From positions 1-5,910 of the forward strand of contig CANHYD010000159.1 in assembly GCA_947464705.1 (NCBI GenBank): 5,910 bases of DNA. The letters are read 5' to 3'. Both the position numbers and the translations under genes were made by a program. Of the stretch, positions 1 through 5,910 are shown one piece after another. Source of the stretch: Verrucomicrobiota bacterium (GTDB taxonomy: Bacteria; Verrucomicrobiota; Verrucomicrobiia; Limisphaerales; UBA9464). The stretch's first letter is position 1; the number at the start of each line of letters is the position of its first letter. The notes under the pieces are model-generated. The model saw only the letters and a program-made list of their open reading frames with translations, did not search any database and had not been told where the DNA came from.

Positions 1-258
1 CTTCGCGGGGACCTCGCAGTCACCGACGTCGCCAAGATCGACGCTGCCGGCCGCAGTAAGATCCGCTTTGCTTGGGCAGGCTCCACTCAGCGCGGCCAGC
101 GCCACTATTACAGGGTCCACGGGCCGACATTCCTGCTCGAGTACGACAACACGCAGAACGATGCCAACCATGTCCACGCTGTCTGGCGGGACTTCGAGAA
201 CGACTTCGGGCGTGACCTGCTGAAGGAGCACCTCGAGCACTCCCACAAGTCCAAGTGA
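1..258 (+). CDS. DUF3500 family protein, C-terminal fragment (5' end outside window)
   Basis: Frame 1 is open from the first base to TGA at 256-258 and gives the last 85 residues of a protein whose start lies left of the window. The fragment contains HYYRVHGPTFLLEYDNTQ followed by NDANHVHAVWRDFENDFG and ends in a His-rich tail (LLKEHLEHSHKSK). The run of Glu-Tyr-Asp-Asn-Thr-Gln-Asn, then Asn-His-x-His and Trp-Arg-Asp, is what I remember as the conserved C-terminal end of DUF3500 proteins. These are commonly exported proteins of about 300-400 residues with no established function. The conserved His, Asp and Glu residues could bind a metal, but that is inference. Any signal peptide would be in the missing part. 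The next gene begins 25 bases downstream on the same strand. I am fairly sure of the family and cannot give a function. Confidence 0.75.
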   Translation, partial: LRGDLAVTDVAKIDAAGRSKIRFAWAGSTQRGQRHYYRVHGPTFLLEYDNTQNDANHVHAVWRDFENDFGRDLLKEHLEHSHKSK

Positions 259-283
259 TCGTTCACCACGGCTCGAACTTCGC

Positions 284-1084
284 ATGACTCCGTTTGTCTC
301 ACCCGCCGCCGCAGCGTTTTGGGAACGGATTCCTTTGGATTCGAGCCTGATATTCGGCCCGTTGGCGTTGACCAAACAGCCTGCCGGCATCGATCTTCGC
401 CACCGGGAAGATGCCGGCTCGGATGCTTCAAGCTTGCGGAGCATCACATCGACCGATCTGCGGAGCCTGAGTCAGGTCGATGCTTTGGGACGATTTCGCC
501 CCAACAAGGCCTCGCCAAATCTGGTCCGGGGTTGGTTCCACACCGCACCGGACGCCCCGGCACTGGATGCCGCACTGGATGCGATGCTTCCTGGCGGCTT
601 GGCCGATTGGTACGCAGTCCAGTCCGGTTCAGCCCCGCCGATCTCGTGGCAGAACTACGCCGACCGACAAACCGGGATGTACCGGAATGTGGCAGCGATG
701 AACGAACCTGAGGCTGAGGAGGTTGCCCGAGCTGGATGCCATCCCCGCTGCTGCACCCGGCAACGCCTCTGGACGGTGGGCGAACGCCCCCCGGAAACCT
801 TGATGGAAAAGTCAGTAGTGCCCTGTCTCGAGCCCTGTGCCCTGCTGCTCGAATTGGCCCGGCGCGCGCAGAGGGCCCATGCCACAGAGGAGCGAAGCAC
901 TGTCATCCTGACCCAGAGCGAACTCGCCATCCTCGACAGTCTGTTCAACTGGGCCCTCGACCATCCGGATGCATCCTTACGTGAAGGGGACCTCTCTTCC
1001 GCGGGCAACCCACGCCGCATCCTGCTCTTGCGTGAGAAACTACTCCCTTGGCTTCCGACCAAACCTCTGGGTCAAACTCACTGA
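284..1084 (+). CDS. DR2241-like putative 4Fe-4S cysteine-cluster protein
   Basis: This 266-residue soluble protein has no signal peptide or membrane segment. Residues about 55-140 (GRFRPNKASPNLVRGW, LPGGLADWYAVQSG, RQTGMYR) resemble my recollection of the stabilising domain of Deinococcus DR2241. Residues 150-195 carry five cysteines: GCHPRCCTRQRLW (C152, C156, C157) and VPCLEPCALLLELARRA (C181, C185). The C-x3-C plus C-x3-C arrangement with an LW between them fits the 4Fe-4S domain of the same family. DR2241 itself also carries a CbiX-type sirohydrochlorin chelatase domain. I see no such domain or its His-Gly motifs here, so this looks like the iron-sulfur half standing alone. A tetrapyrrole-linked role is therefore only a guess. 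The chosen ATG has no clear Shine-Dalgarno sequence. It follows the DUF3500-like gene by 25 bases and precedes pyrF by about 78. The gene call is firm; the family name is moderate. Confidence 0.6.
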   Translation: MTPFVSPAAAAFWERIPLDSSLIFGPLALTKQPAGIDLRHREDAGSDASSLRSITSTDLRSLSQVDALGRFRPNKASPNLVRGWFHTAPDAPALDAALDAMLPGGLADWYAVQSGSAPPISWQNYADRQTGMYRNVAAMNEPEAEEVARAGCHPRCCTRQRLWTVGERPPETLMEKSVVPCLEPCALLLELARRAQRAHATEERSTVILTQSELAILDSLFNWALDHPDASLREGDLSSAGNPRRILLLREKLLPWLPTKPLGQTH

Positions 1085-1102
1085 CGGCCGCTGCCTGAGC
1101 CT

Positions 1103-1123
1103 CTTCCGCGGAAGGCCTGTTTT
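1103..1123 (+). other. 12-base palindrome followed by a short T run, upstream of pyrF
   Basis: CTTCCGCGGAAG at 1103-1114 is a perfect palindrome in the gap between the cysteine-cluster gene and pyrF, and TTTT follows at 1120-1123. It could be a weak transcription terminator or a protein-binding site. Because the palindrome has no loop of its own, a hairpin would lose its central pairs and keep only about four. One perfect 12-base palindrome is expected by chance in a sequence of this length, so the call is weak. Confidence 0.2.
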
Positions 1124-1162
1124 CGCGTGGCCACTGGCACGCTCCCGCGCTTCAATCATCCC

Positions 1163-1876
1163 GTGAGTTCGCCGATCATCGTTGCCCTCGACCTACCCTC
1201 CGCAGCAGCCGCCCTCGACCTTGCTCGCCGCGTCGCCCCTTACGTCGGCGCCTTCAAGGTTGGCAAGGAGCTCTTCGTGTCAGAGGGGCCTGAACTGGTC
1301 CGCCAACTTCGGCAGACCGGAGCCTCCGTTTTTCTGGACCTGAAATTTCACGACATCCCCAACACCGTGGCCAAGGCCGTGGCCGCGGCTGTCCGCTTGG
1401 ATGTCCAGATGCTGACCGTTCATTGTTCGGGAGGGACGGCCATGATGAAGGCCGCCGAGACCGCCGCTCAAGAAACCGCCGCGGGCCTCGGACGCCCCGC
1501 GCCGCTGGTGCTCGGTGTCACTGTCCTGACGAGCATGGACACCGCCGCCCTGGCCGAGCTCGGGGGCGAAACCGACATTACCCGCCAAGTCGAGCGATTG
1601 GCTCGGCTCGCGGCCGCGAGCGGTTTGAGGGGCCTGGTCTGCTCGCCTCTAGAAATCACCCCACTTCGGGCCATCCTCCCCGTCTCCATGCAACTGGTGA
1701 CGCCTGGAATCCGGACTGGTGCAGAAAAATCCGATGACCAGAAGCGCACCCTCGGCCCGGCTGAGGCCATGTCGGCTGGCGCAAACTGGCTGGTCGTCGG
1801 TCGGCCCATTTATGCAGCCGCTGATCCGATCGACGCCGCTCGCAAGATGCACGAAGCCGCGCGCTCTGGCCTCTGA
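1163..1876 (+). CDS. pyrF: Orotidine 5'-phosphate decarboxylase (PyrF)
   Basis: The enzyme decarboxylates OMP to UMP, the last step of de novo pyrimidine synthesis, in the cytoplasm. From the GTG at 1163 the protein has 237 residues, the usual length for the short bacterial class. It begins MSSPIIVALDLPS, the first beta strand of the TIM barrel. The catalytic set is complete: D10, K32 (FKVGKELF), and the signature DLKFHDIPNTV with D59, K61 and D64. The phosphate-binding region is present as TPGIR (180-184) and VVGRPI (211-216). An in-frame GTG at 1127 would add 12 residues (ATGTLPRFNHPV) that do not fit the family. It does have GGAAGG 11 bases upstream, so it stays an alternative start. The TGA is at 1874-1876. 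Codon use and composition match the neighbours. Function is near certain; the start is less so. Confidence 0.95.
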   Translation: MSSPIIVALDLPSAAAALDLARRVAPYVGAFKVGKELFVSEGPELVRQLRQTGASVFLDLKFHDIPNTVAKAVAAAVRLDVQMLTVHCSGGTAMMKAAETAAQETAAGLGRPAPLVLGVTVLTSMDTAALAELGGETDITRQVERLARLAAASGLRGLVCSPLEITPLRAILPVSMQLVTPGIRTGAEKSDDQKRTLGPAEAMSAGANWLVVGRPIYAAADPIDAARKMHEAARSGL

Positions 1877-1987
1877 AACCCGCCCGTCCACGAACCACGT
1901 TGGAATTAAAAATCGGAAGTCCGAGCGGATCCCACACTCTGAAGTGCTGCCCGAGATCCTGAGGCAAAACCCAAACTTTTCTTTCGC

Positions 1988-2008
1988 GTTGGCCGACAAC
2001 GGCCTAAC
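1988..2008 (+). terminator. Hairpin plus T-rich tract in the pyrF-moeB gap (terminator or leader hairpin)
   Basis: GGCCG (1991-1995) pairs with CGGCC (2000-2004) across an ACAA loop, and GTT (1988-1990) pairs with AAC (2006-2008) around one bulged T. The sequence then runs into TTTCAATTTCTTT. This resembles an intrinsic terminator for pyrF, though the T tract is interrupted. The hairpin ends only 16 bases before the moeB ATG at 2025, so a separate moeB promoter cannot lie downstream of it. It could instead be a hairpin in the moeB leader or an attenuator. The remaining gap from 1877 shows no promoter I would defend. Confidence 0.35.
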
Positions 2009-2024
2009 TTTCAATTTCTTTCGT

Positions 2025-3176
2025 ATGTTTGAGCTCACCAATGAGGAGATCCGCCGATACTCCCGCCACTTGATCCTTCCGGAAGTCGGCCTGGCCGGTC
2101 AGCGCAAGATCCGCAACACCTCCGTCCTGTGCATCGGAGCGGGCGGTCTGGGTTCGCCCATCGCCATGTACCTGGCCGCCGCGGGGATCGGCCGACTCGG
2201 CATCGTGGATTTCGACACGGTCGATTATTCGAATCTTCAACGGCAAATCCTCCATTCCGATGCCGATGTGGGGCACTCCAAAGCCGACTCGGCCAAGGCA
2301 GCCATTCAAGCGCTGAACCCCAATGTTCAGGTCGACCTCCACAAGACGCGGATCACTGCCGACAATGCGTTCGACCTGATCCGCCCATACGACATCGTGG
2401 TCGATGGCACCGACAATTTTCCGACCCGCTACCTGACCAATGACGCCTGCGTGCTGCTGAAAAAGCCGAACGTCTATGGTTCGATCTTCCGCTTCGAGGG
2501 TCAGGCCAGCGTTTTCGCCCCGCATCTGGGTGGCCCCTGCTACCGATGCCTCTATCCTGAGCCGCCGCCGCCCGGCATGGTGCCCAGCTGTGCCGAAGGT
2601 GGTGTTCTCGGCGTCCTGCCGGGCATCATCGGCTGCATCCAAGCCACCGAGATCCTGAAGCTCGCTCTGGGCAAAGGCACGTCGCTCATCGGGCGACTGA
2701 TGCTCTTCAACGCGCTCGACATGAAGTTCCGGGAACTCAAGCTCCGAAAGGATCCGAAGTGCCCGCTTTGCGGACCGAATCCGTCGGTCACTGAGCTCAT
2801 CGACTACGAGATGTTCTGCGGCATCCAGCCCGAACCGGTGAACCCGGGTTCCAATCCCGATGAGGTCAGCCTGCAGGAGATGAAAAAAGCCCTGGATACT
2901 CCGTCCCTGGGAATCAAAGTCATCGATGTCCGAGAGGCCGATGAGCAGCAGATCGCCCGAATCGCCGGAGTGCCGCTAGTGCCCCTGAGCACGCTGCCGC
3001 AACGGTTTACAGATTTGGATCCGAACGTGCAGTATTACATCCACTGCAAGAGCGGCGTCCGCTCCATGAAAGCTCTGCGATTCCTGCGAGAGCAGGGCTT
3101 CAAGTACGTCAAGAGCGTCAAGGGCGGTATCAATGGCTGGGCCGACGAAATCGACCCGTCCGTGGCCAAGTACTGA
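2025..3176 (+). CDS. moeB: MoeB/ThiF-type adenylyltransferase with C-terminal rhodanese domain
   Basis: This 383-residue E1-like enzyme adenylates the C-terminal glycine of ubiquitin-like sulfur carriers (MoaD, possibly ThiS or CysO). Its rhodanese domain then supplies sulfur to form the thiocarboxylate. The N-terminus ELTNEEIRRYSRHLILPEVG is the classic MoeB opening and fixes the start at this ATG. The nucleotide loop is GAGGLG (38-43), followed by VDFDTVDYSNLQRQ (61-74) and GTDNFPTR (128-135). Zinc ligands are CYRC (172, 175) and CPLC (246, 249). C189 lies in the PSCAEGGVLGVLPG segment. Residues about 280-383 form a rhodanese domain with DVRE (301-304) and the active loop CKSGVRS (catalytic C341). 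The architecture matches MoeZ/MOCS3/Uba4-like proteins. The frame stays open back to 1719 inside pyrF, but that stretch has no family likeness. No sulfur-carrier gene lies nearby, so the exact partner is unknown. Confidence 0.93.
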   Translation: MFELTNEEIRRYSRHLILPEVGLAGQRKIRNTSVLCIGAGGLGSPIAMYLAAAGIGRLGIVDFDTVDYSNLQRQILHSDADVGHSKADSAKAAIQALNPNVQVDLHKTRITADNAFDLIRPYDIVVDGTDNFPTRYLTNDACVLLKKPNVYGSIFRFEGQASVFAPHLGGPCYRCLYPEPPPPGMVPSCAEGGVLGVLPGIIGCIQATEILKLALGKGTSLIGRLMLFNALDMKFRELKLRKDPKCPLCGPNPSVTELIDYEMFCGIQPEPVNPGSNPDEVSLQEMKKALDTPSLGIKVIDVREADEQQIARIAGVPLVPLSTLPQRFTDLDPNVQYYIHCKSGVRSMKALRFLREQGFKYVKSVKGGINGWADEIDPSVAKY

Positions 3177-3220
3177 GCCAATAGGCCAACACAACAGACG
3201 CTCCCCGTCGAGCGCACTGA

Positions 3221-3237
3221 AAAAGGCTTCTAGCCTT
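3221..3237 (-). terminator. Candidate intrinsic terminator of the CheA-like gene, overlapping its stop codon
   Basis: Read on the minus strand, AAGGCT (3237-3232), loop AGA, AGCCTT (3228-3223) forms a perfect six-pair stem with a three-base loop. It runs into five Ts ending at 3220. The TAG stop (3232-3230) starts at the last stem base and runs into the loop, so the hairpin would form partly within the coding end. On the plus strand the hairpin has A residues before it and only two Ts after it, so it would be a poor terminator for moeB. The stem is short, so the call is moderate to weak. The rest of the 53-base convergent gap (3177-3229) shows nothing else. Confidence 0.4.
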
Positions 3238-4570
3238 CGCTGGCCGCCAGCGGCACCTGAAGAATGAATCGGGTGCCGCGACCCAGTTCGGAGTGGATCT
3301 CAATAGATCCACCGATCTTTAGGATGTTACTCCGCACCACATCCAAGCCGACGCCCCGGCCGGAAAGGGCTGTCACCGAGTCAGCGGTGGAAAAGCCCTG
3401 CTTGAAGAGGAGCTCGTGGACGGCTGTTTCAGAGAGAACCACTTCCGGAGCAACCAACCCCCGCTGAACAGCTCTCTGCAAGACCTTGGCAGTGGCGATC
3501 CCTGCGCCATCGTCTTGCACTTCGATGCAAAGGCTTCCTTCTCGAGTCACCGCATTCAGAATCACCTCACCGGTGGTGGTTTTGCCCCGATCGCAACGAG
3601 TCGTCGGAGACTCGATCCCATGGTCGATCGCGTTCCGGATGAGGTGCATCAGGCACTCTCCGAGCACCTTCTCCCAACGTCGATCCAACAGAGTCTCGCC
3701 GCCTAAGGTCACCAAGCGGACCGGTTTGCCTGCTTTCATCGCAGCATCTCGTGCTACGCGCTGCATCCGCTGAAACAATTGCTCCGTCGGCACCCAAAGC
3801 AACGCGTGAAGGAGTCCGTCGAGGGACTCTACTTGAACCGAGAGAGAATGGACCAGTGAGTCCTTGTTCGGAGGAATCGCGGCCAGAGTATCGCGGATTC
3901 TGGAAATGGCCTCCAGCGCCTCGTCCAAGCGGGAAGCAGAAACCAGGACCCGGTCGCACTGGCGGCTACTGGGAGCGGAATCGGAAACGGATGTCGCCGT
4001 GTCAGCCCCACAGATGACGGAGTCGGGACTCGCCTCGGCGTCTTGAGGAGCCGCCAAAAGCTGAAGCATCGACTGGTGCAGTGAGCGGCCCACAACGGTG
4101 ATGGGAAGCCCGATGCCGATCCCGTTAAGCTGCGATTCCACCTCGGTCAGAAACGCCACCAAGACATCCACGCAGGCAAGTATCAGCTCGATGAGGGATT
4201 GATCCACCGAGCGCCGACCCGTTCGGATGATCTCCAGGACTGACTCCAGGTCATGAGTCAGACAGTGGATGGGGTCGAGCTTCAAGAAACCCGCCCCGCC
4301 TTTGAAGGTGTGAAAGGCTCGGAACAATGCCTCCACCGGCACCATGTTCTGAGGGTCCTGCTCCAGCGTCAGCACTGCGGCTTCAACCTCTTCGAGCAGC
4401 CCACGGGATTCGCGGCAGAATTGCGCGAGAAGGTCTGCGTCATCGATGAGATTGAGCACAATCGGGACATCCAACGATTGCGACGGGTCGACGGTCTCGT
4501 CCTGCGTGGACTGGCAGGACCAGGCAAGGCATTCGCTCGAAACAGCATCAATGGCTTTGGGGTCGGACAT
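3230..4570 (-). CDS. CheA-like histidine kinase lacking the CheW-like (P5) domain
   Basis: This 446-residue soluble protein has CheA architecture. Residues about 36-170 are an HPt (P1) domain with the phosphoacceptor H87 in FRAFHTFKGGAGFL. A variable linker (about 173-205) shows no clear P2 domain. Residues about 206-265 are the dimerisation helices (P3), and about 266-442 are the HATPase (P4). The P4 motifs are intact: N box HLIRNAIDHGIE (N313), G1 DDGAGI (353-358), F box QGFSTAD (F393), G2 GRGVGLDVV (404-412), and GRGTRFILQVP near the end. The protein then stops with LAASEG, where typical CheA continues into a CheW-like P5 domain. Only 53 bases separate this stop from the moeB stop, so no P5 remnant fits. 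The kinase probably autophosphorylates at H87, but coupling to chemoreceptor arrays through CheW is doubtful. No response regulator, CheW or receptor gene is in the window. It lies 105 bases downstream of the permease on the same strand, and the start has no clear Shine-Dalgarno sequence. Confidence 0.88.
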   Translation of the reverse strand: MSDPKAIDAVSSECLAWSCQSTQDETVDPSQSLDVPIVLNLIDDADLLAQFCRESRGLLEEVEAAVLTLEQDPQNMVPVEALFRAFHTFKGGAGFLKLDPIHCLTHDLESVLEIIRTGRRSVDQSLIELILACVDVLVAFLTEVESQLNGIGIGLPITVVGRSLHQSMLQLLAAPQDAEASPDSVICGADTATSVSDSAPSSRQCDRVLVSASRLDEALEAISRIRDTLAAIPPNKDSLVHSLSVQVESLDGLLHALLWVPTEQLFQRMQRVARDAAMKAGKPVRLVTLGGETLLDRRWEKVLGECLMHLIRNAIDHGIESPTTRCDRGKTTTGEVILNAVTREGSLCIEVQDDGAGIATAKVLQRAVQRGLVAPEVVLSETAVHELLFKQGFSTADSVTALSGRGVGLDVVRSNILKIGGSIEIHSELGRGTRFILQVPLAASEG

Positions 4571-4675
4571 ACTCGACGGCGGTCTATCGGCAGAACAACG
4601 CGCCGACTAAAACACAAAGCATCGCCCACACACCGAACCTCTGGATTCCGAGCCTCGAGCGCTAAATAGGAGGGC
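4571..4675. other. Gap between the permease and the CheA-like gene, no feature supported
   Basis: These 105 bases separate two minus-strand genes. I see no strong hairpin with a T run and no convincing promoter, so I cannot tell whether the kinase is co-transcribed with the permease or has its own promoter here. Confidence 0.5.
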
Positions 4676-5758
4676 CTAAGCCCGACCATCGGCCCGGCGA
4701 ATGAGGTAAACACCCACCACCTGGAACAAGAGGTTGGGAATCCACAACAGGTACTGCGGATACAAGTGGGGTTTCGTGTCCAGAGACTGAGCGACGATGA
4801 TGAACGAGTAGTAGAGCAGCAGGAGCAACAGAGCCATCGCGACACCGATATTGGTTTCGCGTCGATGGGCCCGGATCCCCAATGGAATCCCGACGAGCGT
4901 GAAACCGAGGCAGGCGAACGAAAAGGCCGCCTGACGGTGAATTTGCACCTCGATGGGCGTCACATCCAACTTCTCAGCCCGACGCTTGGCTCGTTCGTCC
5001 AACAACTGCCGCATCGACATTTCACTGAGCTTGGGCGGATCCAACTTCGAAGGGCGAAAATTGGCGATTGGTTCGATCCGTTCCTCGGCGGAAATCCCCT
5101 GCCAACCGCCCGACATCTGCACCAAACCCTGAAAGTTGCGCAGCGACAAAGCCGCTGGAAACCGGTTGCTGTCCCGACGCAATTCAGCCTCAGGAGCAAA
5201 GAGATCCAGGTAACAAACGCCGTTGGTGAAAGCAAAGATGCGGACATCGCGCAGCAGGTCGCCGTCCACCTTGCGGGCATACAGGGTCACCGAACCCAAC
5301 TCCAGATAGCGCCCCTCTCCGAGCGACAGCGTCGCCTGACTCCGAAGCACCGAATCTCGCAGTTCCTTGAAGGCCACCCGGGAACGTGGCCCGACGTCTC
5401 CAATGAACCAGAAACACACCCCGCATAAAGCCAACGACAGCACCACCACCGGAACAATGGCGGAGGCCAGGCTAATACCTCCGGCCCGGATGGCCGTCAA
5501 CTCTTGGTCCGCACTCAACCGACCAAACGTCAGAAGCGACGCCGTCAGCATTCCGATCGGCAGTGCGAAGGACAGAACGAACGGAACCAGCAGTCCCAAC
5601 GCCTGAAACAACAAGCCAACGGTGGTTCGCGGACTGGCCAGTAGATCGAGGACGTCTTTGAGGACGTTGCCCAGCAACAGAACGAACGCGAACACACCGA
5701 CGGTGACGACCAAAGTGGCCGTCACTTGTCTGAGCAGATAGAGGTGCAATGTCTTCAT
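4676..5758 (-). CDS. LptF/LptG (YjgP/YjgQ) family lipopolysaccharide export permease
   Basis: This 360-residue inner-membrane protein belongs to the permease family that works with the ATPase LptB to extract LPS and pass it to the periplasmic LptC/LptA bridge. The length equals the usual 350-370. Six hydrophobic segments are visible at about 12-34, 55-78, 97-119, 275-294, 303-325 and 335-353. They are split three plus three by a hydrophilic region of about 155 residues (120-274), the expected periplasmic beta-jellyroll. The segment LPIGMLTASLLTFGRLSADQ followed by ELTAIRAGGIS (67-96) is the family signature, containing the coupling region for LptB. I cannot separate LptF from LptG by eye; the 67-96 segment looks slightly more LptF-like. 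The start at 5758 is the first usable ATG: an in-frame ATG at 5782 hits a stop after two more codons. GGGAG lies only three bases before the start, which is very close for a ribosome binding site. The downstream gene is the CheA-like kinase, not a second permease. Confidence 0.92.
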   Translation of the reverse strand: MKTLHLYLLRQVTATLVVTVGVFAFVLLLGNVLKDVLDLLASPRTTVGLLFQALGLLVPFVLSFALPIGMLTASLLTFGRLSADQELTAIRAGGISLASAIVPVVVLSLALCGVCFWFIGDVGPRSRVAFKELRDSVLRSQATLSLGEGRYLELGSVTLYARKVDGDLLRDVRIFAFTNGVCYLDLFAPEAELRRDSNRFPAALSLRNFQGLVQMSGGWQGISAEERIEPIANFRPSKLDPPKLSEMSMRQLLDERAKRRAEKLDVTPIEVQIHRQAAFSFACLGFTLVGIPLGIRAHRRETNIGVAMALLLLLLYYSFIIVAQSLDTKPHLYPQYLLWIPNLLFQVVGVYLIRRADGRA

Positions 5759-5910
5759 CGACTCCCGAACTCAACGCCCCATCGCGCGCCGCGGTTGAGT
5801 GCAGACCCTGACCTGATCTACCTCTCGGGTGCAACGTCGACCTAGGCTCCGGTCGATCCGTCCTTCCGTGATTGCTGGGTTGACTCCTTCAACGCCCAGA
5901 CTGGTCGAAC
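5759..5910. other. Right-edge region upstream of the permease, no supported gene
   Basis: This stretch should contain the leader and probably the promoter of the permease, but I see no clear -35/-10 pair. On the minus strand one frame enters from the right edge and gives 22 codons (ending SRKDGSTGA) before TAG at 5844-5842, which could be the end of an upstream gene. On the plus strand a frame with GTG codons at 5829 and 5868 stays open to the edge and could be the start of a divergent gene. Neither has a recognisable sequence. An inverted repeat ACTCAAC (5769-5775) / GTTGAGT (5794-5800) also lies here. Confidence 0.4.

Noticed and set aside
655..1062. Minus-strand frame of 135 codons opposite the cysteine-cluster gene.
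   Set aside because: It is Ser/Arg-rich without motifs. The plus-strand frame has a structured cysteine cluster and fits the spacing of neighbouring genes.
1719..2024. N-terminal extension of the moeB reading frame back into pyrF (102 extra codons).
   Set aside because: The MoeB family opening ELTNEEIRRYSRHL starts right at the ATG at 2025. The upstream part overlaps the well-supported pyrF end and is Arg/Pro-rich with no family likeness.
2004..2642. Long minus-strand open frame of 212 codons opposite moeB.
   Set aside because: It lies antisense to an unmistakable MoeB domain, has no recognisable motifs, and is the kind of shadow frame expected in GC-rich coding DNA.
4766..5428. Plus-strand open frame of 220 codons opposite the Lpt permease.
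   Set aside because: The opposite strand encodes a clear six-segment permease with the family signature. This frame is rich in Gln, Arg and His with no motif, so it is a shadow.
5472..5834. Minus-strand frame running from the right-edge region into the permease.
   Set aside because: It overlaps most of the permease N-terminal membrane region in another frame and has no recognisable sequence.
5877..5898. Imperfect hairpin built on GTTGA/TCAAC near the right edge, considered as a terminator.
   Set aside because: The stem is short with bulges and neither strand has a T run after it.
1..5910. Search for mobile elements, CRISPR arrays, tRNA genes, tandem repeats or a defence-type gene cluster.
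   Set aside because: No terminal inverted repeats, transposase motifs, spaced direct repeats or tRNA-like folds were seen, and every long gene has a housekeeping, signalling or envelope assignment or is an isolated uncharacterised protein.

Overview
The window comes from a GC-rich, diderm (Gram-negative) bacterial chromosome. The evidence for an outer membrane is an LPS-export permease of the LptF/LptG family. Most starts have no clear Shine-Dalgarno sequence. Combined with a DUF3500-type protein, a DR2241-like cysteine protein and a MoeB-rhodanese fusion, this would fit the Verrucomicrobiota/Planctomycetota side of the tree, but that placement is inference from gene style and memory. There are no insertion sequences, tRNAs, rRNAs, CRISPR arrays or prophage signs. 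It reads as ordinary chromosomal sequence.

Layout. Four genes lie on the plus strand from the left edge: the C-terminal end of a DUF3500-like protein (1-258), a cysteine-cluster protein resembling the iron-sulfur part of DR2241 (284-1084), pyrF for orotidine 5'-phosphate decarboxylase (about 1163-1876), and moeB with a C-terminal rhodanese domain (2025-3176). Two genes on the minus strand converge on them: a CheA-like histidine kinase (4570-3230) and, upstream of it, an LptF/LptG-family permease (5758-4676). The last 152 bases (5759-5910) lie upstream of the permease and hold no gene I can support.

Function. The genes do not form one obvious pathway: pyrimidine synthesis (PyrF), activation and sulfur transfer for ubiquitin-like sulfur carriers (MoeB-rhodanese), phosphotransfer signalling (CheA-like) and lipopolysaccharide transport (permease). 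The plus-strand genes are near neighbours with gaps of 25 to about 150 bases, so partial co-transcription is possible but not shown.

The most notable points are the CheA-like kinase that ends right after its ATPase domain, without the CheW-like P5 domain; the stand-alone DR2241-like protein without a chelatase domain; and an Lpt permease with no adjacent partner permease. I did not find convincing evidence of a new multi-gene system.
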